A DNA stretch of 64,000 nucleotides from Nocardia higoensis NBRC 100133 (GTDB taxonomy: Bacteria > Actinomycetota > Actinomycetes > Mycobacteriales > Mycobacteriaceae): contig NZ_BAGA01000098.1 of NCBI RefSeq assembly GCF_000308595.1, positions 38,385 to 102,384 of the forward strand, written 5' to 3'. The notes beneath the pieces are model-generated. The model ran no database searches. It had not been told where the DNA came from and was given only the letters and a program-made list of their open reading frames with translations. A program made the position numbers and the translations under genes. Positions 60,261-64,000 of this stretch are shown here, piece after piece. Each line of letters starts with the position of its first letter. Within the stretch, counting starts at the first letter, position 1.

Positions 60261-61271
60261 TCAGCCGAGCGCTTCCAGCAGCGCCGCGACGATGTCCTGC
60301 GGATGTCCCTCGGTCGCGTACCCGGCGGCGAAGCGATGCCCGCCTCCTCCGAGCACGGTCGCCACCTCGGCGACATCCACGCCGTCGTCGGCGCCTGGAC
60401 CGGAATTGCGCGAACGCAGCGAGACCGTCCAGCGGTTCTCGACGGTGCGTGATTCCTTGAACACCGCCGCGATCCCGGCCTCGGCGGCCGTGCGCACGAT
60501 GTCGACGACGCTCTCGACCTCTTCCGGGCGCACGCCCAGCACATCGTCACGACCGATGACCACATAGGCCAGCCCGACGCCGTCGCGGACCTGCGGCTCC
60601 AGCCTGGCGGTCGCCAGCACTCGGGAGAGCATGGGCAGCCAGGCGAACGGATGGGTGTCGAGTAGTCCGCGGGTGATCTCTGCGCCGTCGATTCCGGTGG
60701 CAAGCAACCGTTCGGCAAGCGCGTGCGTGCCGGGTCGTACCCAGCGGAACGATCCGGTGTCGGTGACCAGCCCGGCATACAGGCAGTGCGCCACCTCGGC
60801 GTCGATGGGTTCGCCCCAGGCGTCGAGCACCCGGGCGATCAGCCCCGCGGTGGACTCCGCGCCGGCATCGACCACGTTGATCGCACCGAAGCAGGTGTTG
60901 GATCGGTGATGGTCGATCACGATCGAGGTCCGTGCCCGTGTCAGCAGCTCGATGAGAACACCCATGCGGCTCGCGCTCGCGCAGTCGACCGCGACCACCA
61001 CATCCGCTTCACGGGGCACCTGCGCCGGCGGCACCAGCAGATCCACCCCCGGCAGGGTGCGCATGGACGCGGGCAACTCGACCGGATCGGCGAACGACAC
61101 CCGCACATCCACCCCACGCCTGCGCAACACCAGCCCAAGCGCGAGTCCGCTGCCGATGGTGTCGGCGTCGGGTTGTACGTGGCTGACCACGGCAACCGTC
61201 TTCGCGGCGTCCAATGCCGCTACCGCCGCGCGCAACTCGGTGTCGATAGGACCGTCGGCGCTGATCGTCAT
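60261..61271 (-). CDS. nrnA: DHH/DHHA1 phosphoesterase NrnA-like (Rv2837c-like)
   Basis: Oligoribonuclease / pAp phosphatase and, in mycobacteria, cyclic-di-AMP phosphodiesterase. 336 residues. DHH domain metal motifs: SHVQPDADTIGSGLAL, VAVDCASASRMG, and SIVIDHHRSNTCFG (the DHH box). LYAGLVTDTGSFRW is the fourth motif. The DHHA1 domain has GGGGHRFAAGYA near the C-terminus. It lies 10 bp after rbfA and is in one operon with infB-rbfA. Confidence 0.94.
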   Translation of the reverse strand: MTISADGPIDTELRAAVAALDAAKTVAVVSHVQPDADTIGSGLALGLVLRRRGVDVRVSFADPVELPASMRTLPGVDLLVPPAQVPREADVVVAVDCASASRMGVLIELLTRARTSIVIDHHRSNTCFGAINVVDAGAESTAGLIARVLDAWGEPIDAEVAHCLYAGLVTDTGSFRWVRPGTHALAERLLATGIDGAEITRGLLDTHPFAWLPMLSRVLATARLEPQVRDGVGLAYVVIGRDDVLGVRPEEVESVVDIVRTAAEAGIAAVFKESRTVENRWTVSLRSRNSGPGADDGVDVAEVATVLGGGGHRFAAGYATEGHPQDIVAALLEALG

Positions 61272-61281
61272 GCGCGCAGTG

Positions 61282-61725
61282 TCACTCGTCCTCGTCGCGA
61301 TCGACCTTGTAGGGGTCGGCATCGCCCGCGGGTTTCGCGTTGGCGGCCGCACGCGCGGCCGCCTCGTCGGAGGCGCGGGCCCGCGCGAGCAGCTCTTCCA
61401 TCTCGCGCGCGGCGTCGGGCACCCGGTCGAGCACGAAAGCCAGTGTGGGGGTGAACTTCACGCCGGTACCCGCGCCCACCTTCGAGCGCAGCACGCCCTT
61501 GGCCTTCTCCAGCCCGGCGGCCGCGGCCGCGTAATCGGGCTCGGCGTCGATGGTCTCGCCCATCACCGTGTAGTACACCGTGGCCTCGCGCAGATCACCG
61601 GTGACCTTGGCGTCGGTGATCGTCACGAAACGCAGCCGCGGGTCCTTGACTTCGTACTCGATCGCGGTCGCCACGATCGAGGAGATCCGCTTCGCGAGTC
61701 GGCGTGCCCTGGCTTGGTCCACCAT
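61282..61725 (-). CDS. rbfA: Ribosome-binding factor A
   Basis: A 147-residue 30S maturation factor with a KH-like fold: DQARARRLAKRISSIVATAIEYEVKDPRL, VTITDAKVTGDLREATVYYTV, and FTPTLAFVLDRVPDAAREMEELLARA. The tail is Ala/Asp-rich. ATG 61725 has GAGGAAAAGCC. It follows the DUF503 gene by 52 bp. Confidence 0.96.
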   Translation of the reverse strand: MVDQARARRLAKRISSIVATAIEYEVKDPRLRFVTITDAKVTGDLREATVYYTVMGETIDAEPDYAAAAAGLEKAKGVLRSKVGAGTGVKFTPTLAFVLDRVPDAAREMEELLARARASDEAAARAAANAKPAGDADPYKVDRDEDE

Positions 61726-61777
61726 GGCTTTTCCTCCTCACTATCGATGAAAAGACTATCGTTGAAAAATCGGCCGG

Positions 61778-62068
61778 CTAGTCCTCCGGGCCGAAGACCC
61801 GGCGGCGTACTGCCAGCAACTCCAATTCCGGACGAGCGGCGACATGCCGCTCGCATTTGTCGAGTACCGCGCTGAGGTGATTCATATCAGGGCTGACCAT
61901 CGCCACCCCGAGTAAGGTGCGCCGATACCTGTCGTGGTCCCCGCCCTCGGTGGTACTCACACCGAATCGTTGCAGCTCGGCGAGCACCGGCCGGATGACC
62001 GAACGCTTCTCCTTCAAGGAGTGCACGTCGCCGAGCAGAATGTCGAACTCCAGTGCACCCAGGTACAC
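61778..62068 (-). CDS. DUF503 family protein
   Basis: A 96-residue protein with the pattern YLGALEFDILLGDVHSLKEKRSVIRPVLAELQRFGVSTTE...DHDRYRRTLLGVAMVSPDMNHL, the usual DUF503 sequence. GTG 62068 has GGAAGG at the right distance; GTG 62098 is an alternative that adds ten residues. It lies between infB and rbfA, as commonly seen, suggesting a role in ribosome maturation. Function unproven. Confidence 0.9.
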   Translation of the reverse strand: MYLGALEFDILLGDVHSLKEKRSVIRPVLAELQRFGVSTTEGGDHDRYRRTLLGVAMVSPDMNHLSAVLDKCERHVAARPELELLAVRRRVFGPED

Positions 62069-62154
62069 CCATACACCTTCCAGTGCCGGCGACCGCACCG
62101 CGCGGTGCGCACCCGGTCAGGGGCGCGCACCGCGCGGCATGGTCGGTCGAGGCG

Positions 62155-64000
62155 TCAGTCGCGCGGCTTCTCGCGCAGCTCGTAGGCCTCGATGATGTCG
62201 CCTTCCTTGATGTCGTTGTAGGTCAACGTCATACCGCACTCGTAGCCTTCGCGGACCTCGGTGGCGTCGTCCTTCTCGCGCTTGAGCGAGGAGATCGTGA
62301 CCGTCTCGGCCACCACCACGTTGTCGCGCAGCAGGCGGGCCTTGGCATTGCGCTTGACCGAACCCGACAGCACCATGCAGCCGGCGATATTGCCGACCTT
62401 CGAGGAGCGGAAGATGGCACGGATCTCGGCGCGACCCAACTCGACCTCTTCGTAGATCGGCTTGAGCATGCCCTTGAGGGCCTTCTCGATCTCGTCGATG
62501 GCCTGGTAGATCACCGAGTAGTACCGGATGTCCACGCCTTCGCGGTTGGCCAGCTCGGTCGCCTTGCCCTCGGCGCGCACGTTGAACCCGATGATGATCG
62601 CGTTCGACGCCGAGGCCAGGTTGACGTTGGTCTCGGTGACGCCACCGACACCGCGGTCGATGACGCGCAGACGCACCTCGTCGCCGACCTCGATACCCAT
62701 GAGGGCCTCTTCGAGGGCCTCGACGGTACCGGAGTTGTCGCCCTTGAGGATCAGGTTGAGCTCCGAAGTCTCCTTCAGCGCGGCATCCAGATCTTCCAGG
62801 CTGATCCGCTTGCGGCTGCGCGCGGCCAGGGCGTTGCGCTTGCGCGCATTGCGCCGGTCGGCGATCTGGCGGGCGATGCGGTCCTCGTCGACGACCAGCA
62901 GGTTGTCGCCGGCGCCGGGCACCGAGGTGAAGCCGACCACCTGGACGGGCCGCGACGGCAGGGCCGCCTCGACGTCGTCGCCGTGCTCGTCGACCATGCG
63001 GCGCACGCGACCGTAGGCGTCGCCCGCCACGATCGAGTCGCCGACCCGCAGGGTGCCGCGCTGGATGAGCACCGTCGCCACCGGACCGCGACCGCGGTCG
63101 AGGTGGGCTTCGATGGCCACGCCCTGGGCATCCATGTTCGGGTTGGCGCGCAGGTCCAGTGCCGCGTCGGCGGTCAGCAGGACCGCTTCCAGCAGCGCCT
63201 CGATATTGGTGCCCTGCTTGGCGGAGATGTCGACGAACATGGTGTCGCCACCGTATTCCTCGGCCACCAGCCCGTATTCGGTGAGCTGCTGGCGGATCTT
63301 CTCCGGGTTCGCGCCTTCCTTGTCGATCTTGTTGACCGCCACGACGATCGGCACATCGGCCGCCTGCGCGTGGTTGATGGCCTCCACCGTCTGCGGCATG
63401 ACGCCGTCGTCGGCGGCGACCACCAGGATCGCGATGTCGGTGGCCTTCGCGCCACGGGCACGCATGGCGGTGAACGCCTCGTGACCCGGGGTGTCGATGA
63501 AGGTGATCAGGCGATCGTCGTCACCGAGGTGGGTGAGCACCTGGTAGGCGCCGATGTGCTGGGTGATGCCACCGGCCTCGCCCTCGCGGACGTTGGCCTT
63601 GCGGATCGTGTCGAGCAGGCGGGTCTTGCCGTGGTCGACGTGACCCATGACGGTGACCACCGGCGGACGGATCTGCAGGTCCTCCTCGTCGCCCTCGTCC
63701 TCGCCGTAGGTGAGGTCGAAGCTCTCCAGGAGCTCGCGGTCCTCGTCCTCCGGGCTGACGACCTGGACGACGTAGTTCATCTCGCCGCCGAGCAGCTCGA
63801 GGGTCTCGTCGTTGACCGACTGGGTCGCGGTGACCATCTCGCCGAGGTTGAACAGCGCCTGCACGAGAGCGGCCGGGTTCGCGTCGATCTTCTCCGCGAA
63901 GTCCGACAGCGACGCGCCGCGAGCGAGGCGGATGACCTCGCCGTTGCCGCGCGGCAGCCGAACGCCGCCGACCGACGGGGCCTGCATCGAGTCGTATTCC
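62155..64000 (-). CDS. infB: Translation initiation factor IF-2 (N-terminus cut by window edge)
   Basis: GTPase that places initiator tRNA on the 30S subunit. The visible part has the IF2_N domain (VIRLARGASLSDFAEKIDANPAALVQALFNLGEMVTATQSV), the GTP-binding domain with G1 GHVDHGKT, G3 DTPGHE and G4 NKID, then domains II, III and IV through to ELREKPRD. The frame is open to position 64000; the long variable N-terminus lies outside. The first in-window ATG (63987) is internal. Confidence 0.97.
   Translation of the reverse strand, partial: EYDSMQAPSVGGVRLPRGNGEVIRLARGASLSDFAEKIDANPAALVQALFNLGEMVTATQSVNDETLELLGGEMNYVVQVVSPEDEDRELLESFDLTYGEDEGDEEDLQIRPPVVTVMGHVDHGKTRLLDTIRKANVREGEAGGITQHIGAYQVLTHLGDDDRLITFIDTPGHEAFTAMRARGAKATDIAILVVAADDGVMPQTVEAINHAQAADVPIVVAVNKIDKEGANPEKIRQQLTEYGLVAEEYGGDTMFVDISAKQGTNIEALLEAVLLTADAALDLRANPNMDAQGVAIEAHLDRGRGPVATVLIQRGTLRVGDSIVAGDAYGRVRRMVDEHGDDVEAALPSRPVQVVGFTSVPGAGDNLLVVDEDRIARQIADRRNARKRNALAARSRKRISLEDLDAALKETSELNLILKGDNSGTVEALEEALMGIEVGDEVRLRVIDRGVGGVTETNVNLASASNAIIIGFNVRAEGKATELANREGVDIRYYSVIYQAIDEIEKALKGMLKPIYEEVELGRAEIRAIFRSSKVGNIAGCMVLSGSVKRNAKARLLRDNVVVAETVTISSLKREKDDATEVREGYECGMTLTYNDIKEGDIIEAYELREKPRD

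Overview
The window is about 70% G+C and is densely packed with genes. It has the core gene order of Mycobacteriales: miaA / extradiol-like protein / DUF349 / membrane protein / miaB / gluABCD / recX-recA / DUF3046 / clgR-pspA-pspM / cinA / pgsA / argA / ftsK / rnj-dapA / dapB / pepR / pnp / rpsO / ribF / truB / phosphopantetheinyl transferase / nrnA / rbfA / infB. Codon use, GTG/TTG starts, lipobox lipoproteins, leaderless promoters, a mycobacterial-type LexA box and an intein-free RecA point to Nocardia or a close relative. The species cannot be read from the window. No tRNA, rRNA, CRISPR array, insertion sequence or phage gene was seen. Both edges cut genes: miaA at the left (C-terminus missing) and infB at the right (N-terminus missing).

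Layout. 1-9.1 kb: tRNA modification (miaA, miaB) and the glutamate ABC importer gluABCD. 9.1-11.2 kb: recX-recA with a two-element DNA-damage promoter. 11.3-13.9 kb: a small redox/detoxification cluster (DUF1348, PPOX-type flavoprotein, VOC protein) with a divergent CGNR regulator, lying between recA and DUF3046. 13.9-16.9 kb: glycosyltransferase, PIG-L deacetylase, secreted cyclophilin. 16.7-20.7 kb: envelope-stress operon clgR-pspA-pspM plus a 57-residue membrane protein, then cinA and pgsA. 20.8-27.2 kb: argA, YciI, TerC, GAP-family protein, ftsK, mycothiol-dependent-like enzyme. 27.3-28.4 kb: two exported proteins. 28.5-31.5 kb: leaderless dapA-rnj operon.

31.6-36.5 kb holds an orphan HicB/RHH-like protein with an array of repeated operators over its start, a YcaQ-type DNA glycosylase with a PafBC-like promoter built from a 17-bp tandem repeat, and a LuxR response regulator, histidine kinase and degenerate kinase-like protein in one overlapping operon. 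36.5-41.7 kb: flavodoxin-like protein, TPR membrane protein, dapB, alcohol dehydrogenase, MFS pump with a divergent ArsR regulator, lipoprotein. 41.8-49.8 kb: pepR, pnp, rpsO, ribF, sirR-like, truB, pptT. 49.8-52.5 kb: phosphoesterase, MpaB-type oxygenase, TetR regulator.

52.6-57.7 kb is the most unusual part. A short Hsp70 with no obvious lid is followed 5 bp later by an 890-residue partner with Fn3-like domains and 15 tandem hexapeptides. A gene for a small GrpE-like protein faces it across a 101-bp divergent promoter region. It looks like a dedicated Hsp70 machine without a DnaJ. 57.7-64 kb: JmjC-like cupin, MATE pump, nrnA, rbfA, DUF503 and infB.
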